64,000 nt of DNA from assembly GCA_963575745.1 (NCBI GenBank), contig CAUYUJ010003892.1, positions 169,001-233,000 on the forward strand, read 5' to 3'. Origin of the DNA: Prorocentrum cordatum. Lineage: Eukaryota > Sar > Dinophyceae > Prorocentrales > Prorocentraceae. The notes under the pieces were generated by a model that saw only the letters and a program-made list of their open reading frames with translations, searched no databases and was not told the DNA's origin. Both the position numbers and the translations under genes were made by a program. Below, piece after piece: positions 23,293-33,791 of the stretch (position 1 is its first letter; each line of letters opens with the position of its first letter).

Positions 23293-23338
<46 letters not shown>

Positions 23339-24204
23339 TTGATGATCACGATGATGTCGATGATGATGATGATAATGATGATGATGAGACGACGATGTTG
23401 ATGATGATGATGATGATGTTGGCGTCCCGATCATGATGGTGATGATGATGATGATGGTGAGCATGATGATGGTGTCCCGATGATGAGGTTGATGATGGTG
23501 ATGTTAATGATGATGATGATGGTGAGCATGATGATGGTGTCCCGATGATGATGATGCTGATGATGATGACGATGATGGTGTCCCGATGATGATGATGATG
23601 CTGATGATGATGATGTCGATGATGAGGAGGAGGATGAGGTGTTGATGATGGTGACGATGATGGTGTCCCGATGATGATGATGCTGATGATGATGATGAAG
23701 ATGATGATAATGATGTTGGGGTCCCGATGATGGTGGTTATGATGAGGTTGATGATGATGCTGTTGATGATAATGATGGTGAGCATGATGCTGGTGTCCCG
23801 ATGACGATGTTGATGATGGTGATGCTGATGATTGTGACGATGATGACGGTGTCCCGATGATGATGATGACGATGATGATGGTGATGATGATGATGCTGAT
23901 GCTGATTTTGTTGATGAGAATGATGCTGCTCATGATGATGATGGTGTCCCGATGATGATGATGTGGATGATGTTGTTCATGATGGCGATTAAATGATGGT
24001 GATTGTGATGATCGTGGTGTCTCGATGCTGATAATGATGATGGTGATGGTGTCCCGATGATGATGTTGATGCTGATGGTGACGATGATGGTGTCCCGATG
24101 ATGATGGTGATGATGATGGTGTTGATGATGATGGTGATGAGGTGGTGCTGATAACTATGGTGTCCCGATGATGATGATGTTGATGACGTTGGCGACGATG
24201 ATGT

Positions 24205-24239
<35 letters not shown>

Positions 24240-24240
24240 G
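23098..24240. repeat. GAT array punctuated by ggtgtcccg
   Basis: Over 1.1 kb of GAT repeats is interrupted about 15 times by gatggtgtcccgatgatg, making a loose higher-order repeat. The punctuating word matches the end of the 77-bp duplication immediately upstream, so the array may have grown from that sequence. His/Ser/Ile-rich frames are translations of the repeat. Confidence 0.95.
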
Positions 24241-24243
24241 CGT

Positions 24244-24490
24244 TGATTGTGAGATCGATTGTGAGATTGATAGTGAGATCGGTAGTGATACCGAATGTGA
24301 GATCGTTTGTGAGATCGATAGTGAGATCGATAGTGAGATCGACTGTGAGATCGATAGTCAGATCGATGGTGAGATCGATCGAATGCAATAAATCGAGTAA
24401 GATCGATTGTGAGATCGATCGAATGAGATCGATCGAGCGAGACCGATAGTGAGATCGATAGTGAGATCGATAGTGAGACCGATCGAGTGA
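24244..24490. repeat. 12-bp minisatellite
   Basis: About 20 imperfect copies of GTGAGATCGATA, with variants such as gatcgatcgaat. It adjoins the GAT array and gives a HYRS/RSHYRS peptide on the minus strand. Confidence 0.9.
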
Positions 24491-25378
24491 GACGTTGGTT
24501 CCTCCCCCCCCCAACCTCCTTATCACCCGAAGGGTGGTCGTATAGGTAATGAGAGTGGCTGGCATTCCCAGAGCACGCAGGGTGGCAAGAACGTCGGCGT
24601 CTAGGCAGGAGGAGGGCGTGATCGATCTGGCCTCGGACAGCATCGGGAGCTCCTGACGAGCGAACGACCCAGCGAAACACTCGGAGACGGCCGTCGAATG
24701 GGCCACCACATCGCCCCGCGCCCACTCCGACCTGGCGACCGCATCTTCCACAAAAGACAAAATGGCAGACGAGACTTGGCCTGCTGGAAAGAAAACTGGG
24801 AGCGGGCTTCTTGCCCAGTGGGCCGCGGGGAGACCGGAAAACCTCGGCCAACAAAAGCTCCCTTGAAAAGAGCCCACGGCCCGAGACCCGGCGGGGAACA
24901 TGCCACTGCTTGCCACCACCTTGGGTTCGAGGGCCCTGGACGCTGAGGATAGCTGAGCCCTGGCTGAAGTGAAAACCGTGAGACATCCATCCCTCAGCGA
25001 CATCTGCATGACTGGCGTAGTGTTAGGTCGGGCGTGCCCCCCTACAGGCGGATCTGGGGTGAAAAATGAAAAGGAGCTAGAACATATTTCCCAAATCCAC
25101 AAAATCTCGTCCCCAGATGGTTTTGACTATCTTTGAATACCCCTCCTGTACAGGAACAGGCCCGACTTAAGCTTACTTATGGGGGCTTTTCAAGAGCGAG
25201 CAGCAGCACCGCCGCGCGGAAGCCTATAGATCGTGAGAGCGGCCTCGCCCACCGCGGCGGCCCGCTGCAGGGGCCGCCTCCGAGTGCGGGTGCGTCGCGG
25301 GCTCCGCAGTGCCCCGGCATTCGATGGGGGGAGGAGAAGAGGGAGGGAGGAGGAACGTCAGAGGAGGAGAAGGTTTTC
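24491..25378. other. No firm gene; repeat family A copies
   Basis: A minus-strand frame stays open from 25102 through this segment into the satellite, but no domain is recognised. 24991-25064 (minus) and 25139-25170 (plus) belong to interspersed repeat family A, described at 1107-1180. Confidence 0.4.
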
Positions 25379-25389
25379 ATACCTCTACC

Positions 25390-25516
25390 TCCTCGCCCGT
25401 TTCCCCCTTTTTGGGTCTCCTGGGAGGCCCTCGTCGCCACCGCTGGCTTCGCCTCGAAGTCCTGGTCGGAACGCGCCCCGGGAGAGGTCCGGGGAGTAGC
25501 GGTATCAGTATTTTTG
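25390..25516 (+). repeat. Interspersed repeat family B, copy 2
   Basis: Best-preserved copy of the family described at 11096-11214. It contains tgggaggccctcgtcgccac and cccgggagaggtccgggg, and its right end is ggtatcagtattttt. Confidence 0.8.
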
Positions 25517-27618
25517 GGTTTCCCCAGGAACAGGGGAGGTGTGAGGAGGGACGCTTTGTGATGAAGGAGAGGCCGAAGGCGAAGGAGGCAGCCAGTGAGG
25601 CGGAAGAGGAGAGAAGAGGAAGGGACGGAGCAGGAGGGGGGGCGGAGGACAACCGAAAGCGGAGGGCGAGGAGGATGAGTGGGGGGAGAGGGAGGACGAC
25701 GGTGGGTGATATGTAATTAGGAGGAGGAGGTGCATGGGGACGAGACCGAGAGAGGGACAGCGCATGCTCTCCACAAGCAGAACGCCGACAGGCGACTCCC
25801 CCGCGGGCGGCGGGTTGCGGCGAAGGCCGGGGCTGCCGACGGAGGGCGCGCAGGTGCACTACGACTGGCGCGTGGTGCCAGGCGGCGAGGGGGACGACGA
25901 CCAGGAGTGGGGGGGGGAGGAGTCGGCGACACGTGGGAGCGACCTTTCGCCAACGTGGCCTTCGGTGCGGGCCCAAGGGGGCCCCCCGATCGCCGAATGC
26001 GATGCGATGCGGTAGGAGCGGCCTGCGCGCCTGGTGGTGTCCCCAAAGGGCCCCTCGTTGGGCCGCGCACCAAAGGTCACTCTTGCCCAGTGTCACTCTT
26101 CCGTGTAGCCGAAGGCGGGGGAGGGGGGTCAGGAGGAGGTACGGGCTTTGTTTCATGCGGTTCCAAAAGGGGCCTCAGGGAAAGGGACTTTTGAGGCGGG
26201 CGATGTTGATTCCTCAAGTCCGCTCGGCTTCGCCCACAAGGTCGCCGCATGACGCTTTCGCTCGCGCTTCTCGAAGTATCAGATGCAACGCCGCGGCCTA
26301 AGAAGACCCCTTTCACTGGCGTCCCTTTAGAAAGCGTACGGGGGTCCTGAGGATGAACGGCCTTCCTTGTCCATCATCACGCTGCTTTACTTTCCAGAGC
26401 TGGCCCTGCCGCACGGTGCTCGATGGCAGGGCTGGCTTGTCTGCCCGCTCGTCCGCGCGGGCCTGCTGACGCTTGAGGCGACGTGAACGTCTCTCAGCAT
26501 GCCTAAGAAATAAGGAGGGGATCCTAAGTGAGGGCAAGAGGCTCCCCATGAAAGGGTCCTCAGGAAACGGGGTCCTGAAGGAGCGGGGTCCTCAGAGAAA
26601 GGGGTATCCAGTTGTATAGACATACATCATTTACACAGACATCTGTGTTGCATCTACGTGTGTGTATATATATATATATGTTTCGATCAATCGATCGATC
26701 TATATACGGACTCACGGGGCCCTACACGGGCCCTGGGGCCGTCAAAGCTGTTGAAGACGAGGAACTTGCCCCAGGAGGGAAAACTGGGGTCTAGGGCCTG
26801 TTGGCTCCACAGCTTTTTTCTCACAGGACCAAGAGCAGCAGGAAGGGTGGAGGAGGAAAAGGAAGGATGGATGGAAGGAGGGGAGACGGGGAGGAGTGCG
26901 GATGGAGCAGGAGGAGGAGGAGGAGGAGGAGAATGGAGGATGAGGAGCGATCAGGGTGGATGAGGAACGGAGAGGATGGAGGAGGGGGGAGGGAGGGAGG
27001 GAGGAAGGGAGGGAGGAACGAAGAGGGAGGATAGAGGAATGAAGAGGATTGGAGAAAGGACGAAGAAGATGGAGTAGGAGGAGGAGGAGGAGGAGAAGGA
27101 GCCAGAACCCAACCCGAGTCGTCAACGAAGATCCGGGCGCGGGACAAAAAACTAGACAACGCGGAACCAACGCCACCGAAACCGAGTCAGGGCAGTCGAG
27201 CGAGGATGCCAATAGGCCTGGACCGATGGGGGCTGACTGCGAGGGATTTCCCAGATTTCCGCCATCACAAGAGTTACTAAAAGGTTGAGCTCAAGCTTTG
27301 GGAGGAGGAGGGACGAGGACCTGGAGGCAGGGGGAGGTGGAGGAGAGGGTGGAGGACAAGGAGGAACGAGCATCGAGGAGGTAGAGGAGGAGGGAGGGAG
27401 AAACAAGAAGAGCAGAAGGAGGACAGAAAAGAGGGAGGTTGGGAAGATGATGAGGAGGAGGGCTAAGGACCAGGAGTCAGGAGAGCACGAGGAAGCAACA
27501 TGGGCACAATCACCGAGGTGAGGGATTTCCGCGCACGCGAATCAGCCTCGTGTCAAATGCACGTTGTCGTGTTGGCGCGAGGGGGGGTGCAATTGTTATG
27601 TGTGGTTGCCGCTACGTT
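25517..27618. other. No recognisable gene; GGA-rich patches
   Basis: Purine-rich GGA patches occur at about 26835-27110 and 27296-27480. A short direct repeat of gggtcctcaggaaa/gggtcctgaagga type lies at 26549-26605. An AT plus GATC stretch is at 26668-26706. No protein family is recognised. Confidence 0.4.
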
Positions 27619-27699
27619 CTTTTGGCCAGGGGGGCGAGCATCACATCAAGACGTTGTTCGAACCTTTCTTCTGGCCAGGGTGGCGAGGACCACATCAAG
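27619..27699. repeat. Two 32-bp near-identical direct repeats
   Basis: Copies at 27619-27650 and 27668-27699 share tggccagg, ggcgag and cacatcaag. They lie just upstream of the first recognised exon of the SET-domain gene, inside its likely upstream intron. Confidence 0.7.
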
Positions 27700-27750
27700 C
27701 ATATGACGTATGGTATGTGTCATTGTGGTTTAGCGTTTCGTTTGATCCAG

Positions 27751-28097
27751 GACGGTGCGGACGACATGGTCTTCGAGGAGGAGTACCCGACCAAGCTCCA
27801 GGAGTACTTCAACATCTTCTGCGACTACGTGTTTTGGATTCTGCTCGCATACTGCGCCTCGAACCTGCTGCTTTGGGGCGGGGAGAAGGCTGGACTCATA
27901 TCGCCTCAGTACGAGGAATGGAGCCCGATTCGGTGGTGGCATAGCAACCCGCACGAGGTTCAGAAGGAGCTCTTCCAGAATGCCACCATGAACACGGGCA
28001 CCTCCGAACAGTTTGACAGCCTCAAGAGGTGGATCGAGGGCGGCCCCGGCGGGTGGGTCAGCCCGAAGTTGTTTGTGTCGGAACTCGGGGGTCCCAA
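27751..28097 (+). CDS. SET-domain gene, first recognised exon
   Basis: The exon appears to begin after a ttgatccag acceptor with codons for DGADDMVFEEEYPTKLQEYF. It contains a hydrophobic stretch (FWILLAYCASNLLLW) that could be a membrane segment or part of a targeting region. It ends with EQFDSLKRWIEGGPGGWVSP, matching the start of SETD3/Rubisco-methyltransferase SET domains (W..e.GG). The continuation GRGV-type motif is absent in frame, so an intron follows. A GC donor at 28098 paired with an acceptor at 28318 keeps phase, but the exact junction is uncertain. An upstream exon carrying the true start codon is likely missing. Confidence 0.55.
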
Positions 28098-28318
28098 GCG
28101 ATACGGTGATCACCATGCGCCTGTGAGCCAAAGGTGACCTGGGATCGGCGGGCCGTTTCGGAAGTTGGGTCATTATCCGGTGGCGTCTCGGGCGCCTACG
28201 GCTCCCAAAATCCCCAAGCCTTGCGGAGATTCACCGTTGGGTGAGGTCCTTGTGATTTCGAGGTCATCGCACGGTCTGTCAGCAGACGGTTCTGGGATCC
28301 CCTCGAGGACTATCTGAG

Positions 28319-28457
28319 CGAGCGGGGCCGCTATGACCGGCGGCTGGAGGTGCGCGAGCCTGTCGAAAAAGACGAGGTGTTGGTCAGGCTGCCGCTGTCC
28401 CACGTGTTGTCCGCCGACTTCTGCCAGCAGGATATCACCGACAGCACCATCCGCCAG
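28319..28457 (+). CDS. SET-domain gene, second exon
   Basis: Reads ERGRYDRRLEVREPVEKDEV then LVRLPLSHVLSADFCQQDIT. This corresponds to the SET-domain segment with basic residues followed by a 'G/DE.LV.LP' strand pair. Frame is phase 0 at the 3' end (codon CAG at 28455-28457). The next intron, 28458-28606, has a GC donor and AG acceptor. Assignment follows from homology order; the 5' boundary is a choice among nearby AGs. Confidence 0.6.
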
Positions 28458-28606
28458 GCAGGGCCAGTCACAACCGGAGGAGCTGTGGTCCTAGCACCCC
28501 TCTTGGGGCCCATCCGCTTCGGCACCGCGCTCGCTAGGTCGTCGATACGATGAGCTCTCACGGCGGGGTAGGGAGCGAAGTTCCCCCAGTTGTGACCGGT
28601 CGGCAG
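28458..28606 (+). other. GC-AG intron with inverted repeats near its ends
   Basis: 149-bp phase-0 intron. The 5' end reads gcagggccagtcacaac and the 3' end gttgtgaccggtcggcag. ccagtcacaac and its near-perfect complement gttgtgaccgg form an 11-bp inverted repeat with one mismatch. CAGG occurs at both exon-intron edges (28455-28458 and 28604-28607), as expected of a target duplication. These are features of introner-type introns. In-frame homology on both sides supports the splice model. Confidence 0.6.
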
Positions 28607-29704
28607 GTGGTTGACGCTCAGAAACGGAGCTCCGATCCCATCGACATCAATCCGTGGACATGGATCACATTGTACATGATCGCGCACGCGCGCAAGGGCG
28701 CATCGGGTGGCTCCAGCAGTACCCAGCGATTCGACAGCCTGCTGAAAGGGGAGTACATCGACGCGTCGCTATCGTACCTGCCAGTGTTCTGGGACGACGA
28801 GAATCTTCACTGGTTAAACGGCACCGACCTGCTCGACGTGCACGTGCTTGATGTGCATGCCGCGATCGAGACCGAGTATCACAAGCTGACGTACCTTGTC
28901 AGTTCCATCGAGAACGAGATCCCAATCATCGATTTCAAAAAATGGGCAATGGTGGTGATGTCGCGCGGCGAGACCGTCAACTTACCAGACCGCGAGAACA
29001 AGACCAGGACAGTCCCACAGCTCGCGATCATGCCCTTGATCGACCTCGTCGATCACCACCTGCCCATGCCAGAGCACCCGCTCTTCACCGACGACGACCT
29101 TCACAAGACCCAGGAGAGCGGGTCCCGCACCAACATCTCCTACAACACGGATCTCGCGGCCGTCGTCCTGAAAGCGCGCGAAAACATGGAGGGCAAGTCG
29201 GCCGTCACAGTCGGTTACGGGGTGCGCTCGAACGCGGACTACCTGCTGTACCACGGCTTCACGATGGGGCGAGAATGGAGCGATTTGACCTTGTGCACCC
29301 AGTATGCGACCATCGAGCTGCCCTTGCCGTCCGACCTCCCGACCTGGAAGTCCAGGTTTCTTGCGCACCCGTACCGCTTCGCCGTGCCAGCCTGCCCCAA
29401 CCGCAAGTCGACGCCCCATGTCATCGTGGGCGCTGCCCGGTTCTTGGAGGCCACCGAGGACGACGTGGTCGATTTTGAGAAGATCCTGGCGAAGGACCCC
29501 AGCCTGGTCGACGGGCCAGTGGTGTCCAAGGAGGGCGGGTTCATGGCACACGGCGCACGGGAGGCGGTCGCCGCGGTCTGCGACACCACCGCGCAGCCGC
29601 CCGTGTGCCGGGCCCCGCTGTCGCTCACCAGCGAGCTGGCGGCCTGGGAGCTCATCCGGAAGCAGACCGTGGCGAGGGTGGCGAAGCACATCGGGTCCAT
29701 CAAG
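28607..29704 (+). CDS. SET-domain methyltransferase (SETD3/RLSMT-like), main exon
   Basis: Probable protein-lysine or histidine methyltransferase of the SETD3/Rubisco large-subunit methyltransferase family, often plastid or cytosolic. This 366-codon exon holds the insert and C-terminal half of the SET domain: DINPWTWITLYMI, LPVFWDDENLHWLNGTDLL, FKKWAMVVMSRGETVNLP, AIMPLIDLVDHHLP (equivalent of the usual D..NH box, here with Asp before His), and AVTVGYGVRSNADYLLYHGF (YG.ksN..LL..yGF, the SAM/substrate pocket strand). A Rubisco-substrate-binding-like region follows, ending LTSELAAWELIRKQTVARVA. The exon ends at AAG before a gtcggg donor. The frame remains open to 29905 but homology stops at the donor. 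Codon use is normal and no internal stop is seen. It is the only strong host-gene candidate in the window. Confidence 0.75.
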
Positions 29705-30508
29705 GTCGGGCAGGCCCAGAGAAAGTCGAGAGGGGGCGGCCTTCGGGGAAGGCTCGGAAGTCCCCCAGCCTTCTGCGAAGTTGTCCGGGCCTTCCCCGAA
29801 GACACAGTGACCGTCGCAGAAGGCGCGCGGGCTTCTGAGAAGTCCCGCCGCCTTCTGAGAAGGCCTTCTCCTTCTTCACCCCTCGCTCGCCGCCGAGGAA
29901 GATAAGCCGTTCCATGGCGCTCAGGAACGCCTCTCGGAGCGTTCCCGTGCCCTGAAAAGGCCGCGGCGCTCGATACATCCATCAGGACCCCGAATTTTCA
30001 GAGATTCCCGCTTCGCCTCGATCCGAACTTTTCTTCATCCTGGCTTCGCCTGATAACCGAGGGAGGACAGACCACCCCGACCCCCACAACTGTTGTTTGC
30101 TGGCAAGCCCCTGGCGTCTACTCAGCAGTCGTGACCTGCTCGAGTCCTCCCTCGGGCGTGCTTACTAAAGCTTCGCTTGTAGTGGTGCTTATGATGAGGG
30201 TGATTCTTCTGCACTGTACAACTACTGTCAGGAACGTTTGCTCAGCGTGTCGCTACGCCGGCTCTGGCCCAGCTCGCTTCGGCGCGACACGCTAACCACT
30301 CCCCAGTCACCGAGCGTCACCGTCCTGAGCTTTTCCCAGCCTCCCGCCCCGCGGAGCGGGTCCGCTCGCAGGGCATAGCCTGTCGCCGGGGCCGCCGCTG
30401 CGACACGCTACACGAACGTTCCCGACCGTAGGTGCATTTACTAGAGGGCTTCCCCTGCAGGGGTGCTTACAGTATTCTGAGGGTGTTTTTTTTGCCCACC
30501 TGTATAAG
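29705..30508 (+). other. Probable intron 3 of the SET-domain gene
   Basis: An 804-bp phase-0 GT-AG model joins GSIK to EDERLLDDDD, which restores the conserved 'TS.eED..LL' junction of the family. The interval contains inverted repeats (gccttcggggaaggc against gccttccccgaag near 29740-29803; agcgtgtcgc at 30245 against gcgacacgct at 30284). Confidence 0.55.
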
Positions 30509-30607
30509 GAGGACGAGCGCCTCCTCGACGACGACGACAAGCGGAACCACCTCACGGTCAACCAGAGGCACGCCGTGATCGCCCGGCGCGAGGAGAAGGC
30601 CACATCG
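30509..30607 (+). CDS. SET-domain gene, fourth recognised exon
   Basis: Reads EDERLLDDDDKRNHLTVNQR then HAVIARREEKATS. This matches the C-terminal helix of SETD3/RLSMT proteins (EDe.LL...l...er.AV..R..EK). The 3' boundary is a guess, since the frame stays open to 30865 but similarity fades after EKATS. Confidence 0.55.
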
Positions 30608-30799
30608 CGGGTGTTTGTGCCGTCGGGAAGAGGGGCGCGCGCTACTCTGGAGGAAGATCGGCTGGAGAAGGGAGGCCCTGAGATCCTGGCGATGGAATTG
30701 TTTCACGCGGGGGGGGTTCGCCCAGTTCTGGGCCCAGGGACCATTACAGATCTATCTGTCTCGGAAAATATGTTTGAAAGAAACGGTTTAGGGCTCCGG

Positions 30800-32010
30800 T
30801 CCTCATGTTTCGAGATGCTACCTTCTTGTTCCAAACCGTCGTGTGGTGTTGGGTCCTCGTTTTGAATCCGCGGCGCCCCGCGTCACTCCTCACCTTCTCC
30901 CCCTCCTCTGTCCTCCCTCCTCGTCCATCTTTCGGCACACACACACACACCTCAGACGCTTCCTGGCCCCATAGAGAGCTCCACCGAAGTCCCCAGTAAG
31001 AGGGTTCGCATGGCGCCACCGCGCCGACTTCGGCACACCCCTCACATGTTTCGTGGCCCCATAGAGAGCTCCACAGAAAGCCCCAGTTGGAGGCTTCGCA
31101 CGGCGCCAGTGCACCGATTCCGGCGCACCGCTGACGCGCTTCGTGACCCCAGAAGAGAGCTCCACAGAAGGCCATGCGGGAGGGTTCGCGTGGCGGCACC
31201 GCATCGATTTCGGCACACCCCTGACAGTTTCGTGGCCCCAGAAGGAGCTGTACCGAAGGCCCCAGCGGGAGGGATCGCAGGGCGACACCGCACCCATTTT
31301 GGTACATAACTGGCACGCTTCGCGGTCCCATATGGAAGAGCAGCACCGGCGGCTTCAAGGGAGGTTTCGCATGGCGCCACCGAGCCCATTTCGGCACACC
31401 CTTCACATCGTGGCCCCAGAAGGAGCTTTCCCGAAGGCCCCAGTGGGGCACCACCACGCCAATTTCGGAACATCCCTGACATGCTTCGTGGCCCCAAAGA
31501 GAGCTCCACAGAAGGCCCCAGTACGAGGGGTCGCATGGCGCCACCCCGCGCATTTCGTCACACCCCAGATTCGCTTCGTGGCCCCATAGAGAGCTCCACG
31601 GCCCCACTACGAGGGTTCGTATGGCGCCACCGCCGACTTCGGCCACCCCTCACGCGTTTCTCGTGGCCTCAGAGGGGGCCCCACCGAAGGCCTGTTGGAG
31701 GCTTCGCATGGCGCCAGCTCGCCGACGTCGGTACACTCTCTGACACGTCTCGTGGCTCCAGAGGGAGCTTTGAAGGCGCTAGCGGGAGGGTTCGCATGGC
31801 GCCACCGCGCCCATTTGGGCACACCGGTCTCCCGTTTCGGTTCCTCATATAGAGCTCCACCGACGGCCTTAGTGGGAGACTTCGCATGGCGCCGCCGCAC
31901 CTGTTTTTGCACACCTGTCTCCCTCTCGTCGTGGCCCCATAGGAAGCTCCACCGACGTCCCTAGTGGGAGAGTTCGCATCGCGCAAACCCCTCACACGTT
32001 TCGCGGCCCC
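30800..32010. repeat. 90-bp satellite array 2 with leader
   Basis: Same family as 17190-18110. Units are marked by cgtggcccc at about 31053, 31233, 31410, 31490, 31580 and onward, and by gagctccac. The leader around 30830-30870 (ggtcctcgttttgaa) matches the one before array 1. Units are about 90 bp and more diverged than in array 1. Long minus-strand frames (to 31646) give WGHE-type repeats of 30 residues. Confidence 0.85.
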
Positions 32011-32268
32011 CCTCCTTCGTCTCACCTGCTTCGCGACTGCACATGGTTAGGTTCATCGCCAGGATATGATTCAACGTAGGATCTCAGGGAAGTCCAATGA
32101 TGTCCTAGGTTCGGTCGGTTCGGTTCGGTCGGATGTTGTGTCGATACTACGTCGCCGCGCCCTTCAGTCTGCTTGCGGCCCGTCGGTTTCGATCGGATTC
32201 GGTTTCGCTCTCGGTTCGATCGGTGTTCGGTTGTGTTGCCGCCGTGAGCGTGAGGACCATGAGGCGAT

Positions 32269-32395
32269 GGATATTACTGCTAGGGCCCTGACGTCTCCCA
32301 GATGTCATGACCCCCTCTTCTTCTGATGATTCGTCTTTTTCTTTCAAGACGTCCCCTGACCTCCTCCCCTTGCCCGCGCATGCGCCTCGGGCCAT
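32269..32395 (+). repeat. Interspersed repeat family C, copy 1
   Basis: Shared with 60435-60546. The right part, ctttttctttca followed by gcctcgggccatgat, is well conserved. The left part (gatatt...agggcc...gtctc) is weaker. A third partial copy of the ggccatgat end lies at 60749-60785. Confidence 0.65.
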
Positions 32396-32454
32396 GATGC
32401 GGTAATGCCCGCCTTCTTGTCACCCATCTTTAGCGCACCCGAAGAGAGACGGAG

Positions 32455-32870
32455 GACAAAGGAAGGGAAGAAGAGAGCTGAAACGAGGGAGGGAGTGCGG
32501 GAGGAGGGAAACGAGGGACGAGGGAGGAGGAAGGAGGACAAAGGATGCAGGAAGGAGTAGGAGGAGGACGAGGAAGAGGAAGAGGACGAGGAGGAGGAGG
32601 AAGAAGAGGAGGAAGAAGAGCAGGATGATGAGGATGAGGAGCAGGAGGAGGAGGAGGAGGAGGAGGAGGAGGAGGAGGAGGAGGAGGAGGAGGAGGAGGA
32701 AGGGACAAGAACGAAAGAAGGAGGGTAGACAGGGGAAAGGAGACCGAGGATGGAGAAGGAGGAGGAGGATGTAGAAGAGGCGGATGAGGATGACGGAGAA
32801 GGAGGTGGAGGAGCAGGAGGAGGAGCAGGTGCAGGAGCAGGAGCAGCCTCTGGATACGGATAAGATTCTT
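32455..32870. repeat. GGA-rich microsatellite region
   Basis: Imperfect purine-rich array with a near-perfect GGA core at about 32640-32700. Confidence 0.85.
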
Positions 32871-33395
32871 CAAGGGTCTTCCCATAGCGCTCCAGAGTAC
32901 CCAGGAGCTGTCCGCGGCGCTACATTATCCTTCTGGGACCGCCAGCTCCCAGAGATTCCTGAAGACTCGTTCCCGATGCTGTTACTGTCTTGCGCTCGTC
33001 TCAATGAGGAGGGAGAACGGAAAAACGAGGAAGGAGGCAGGAGAAGGGGAGAGGAAGGAGCAAGGAAGGACTAAGGAGGAAGGAGGACAGAGGAAGGAAT
33101 CGCCGGGAAGGAGCACTGAGGGATGAATGGTTCAGATCCCCGACGCTTTGATCTGCTTCTCGGGCGTGGGCCCCCCGAGAGCTCGACCCTTTTTGTTCCC
33201 ATCGCAACGAGGCCCAGCGGCAAGCTGACGAAACACGACTAAGAAGATTGCGACGGAGACGACAAAAAAGTGGCCCTCGGACGCCACAGCTATTGTCAAA
33301 GTGCTGTCGTGATGATTCCGCGGTGTGGGGTTGCCTGGGGGATGGGGGACGATGCACGGGAGCTTGCGGCCCAGGGCGGCCAGATCAGCAGTCGA
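32871..33395. other. No recognisable gene
   Basis: Mixed sequence with purine-rich patches; nothing identifiable. Confidence 0.4.
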
Positions 33396-33437
33396 GGCGC
33401 GAGGAGGAGGAGGAGGAAGAGGAGGAGGAGGAGGAGG

Positions 33438-33479
<42 letters not shown>

Positions 33480-33596
33480 AGCAGGAGAAGCAGGAGGAGG
33501 AGGAGCAGGAGGAGGAGGAGGAGGAGGAGGAGGAGAGGAGGAGGAGGAGGAGGAGGGGGGAGGAGGAGGAGGAGGAGGAGGAGGAGGAGGAGGAGG
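33396..33596. repeat. GGA/GCA microsatellite abutting LINE 5' end
   Basis: GGA and GGAGCA units run directly up to the first base of the spliced leader at 33597. Confidence 0.9.
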
Positions 33597-33618
33597 TCCG
33601 TAGCCATTTTGGCTCAAG
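33597..33618 (+). other. Intact dinoflagellate spliced leader (DinoSL)
   Basis: All 22 positions agree with the consensus DCCGTAGCCATTTTGGCTCAAG (D here is T); the core is tagccattttggctcaag. It is not an SL RNA gene, because no SL-RNA intron or donor follows. Instead a LINE 5' UTR of 173 nt follows, leading to the ATG at 33792. This is the known mark of reverse-transcribed, trans-spliced mRNA in dinoflagellates. Confidence 0.93.
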
Positions 33619-33636
33619 TCCAGAGCCATTGTCAAG
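33619..33636 (+). other. Degenerate second spliced leader
   Basis: tccagagccattgtcaag follows the intact leader directly. It aligns to the DinoSL with a two-to-three-base substitution near the start and a loss of about four bases in the middle. Tandem leader remnants of this kind indicate an earlier round of trans-splicing and retroposition. Confidence 0.65.
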
Positions 33637-33791
33637 GTGGTTGGACAGTGAACCCAGAGTTGTCCAGGGTAGGAAGGTTCACGCCTCGCCCTGGCCTGCA
33701 TTTGTTTGGTTTTGGATTTTCTCGCGCGCACCCAGACCAGCTGGCCCAAGCAGGCGGACGCTTGCTCTCGCACCACCAGTAGAGCCATTGT

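Noticed and set aside
23098-24490. CRISPR-like array
   Set aside because: Spacing and spacers are irregular GAT repeats; nothing like conserved repeats with unique spacers, and the genome is eukaryotic.
23346-24986. 546-codon His/Ser-rich minus-strand frame
   Set aside because: Mostly translation of the GAT and 12-bp repeats.
33597-33618. Spliced-leader RNA gene
   Set aside because: The leader is not followed by a splice donor and SL-RNA body but by a LINE 5' UTR and ORF1.
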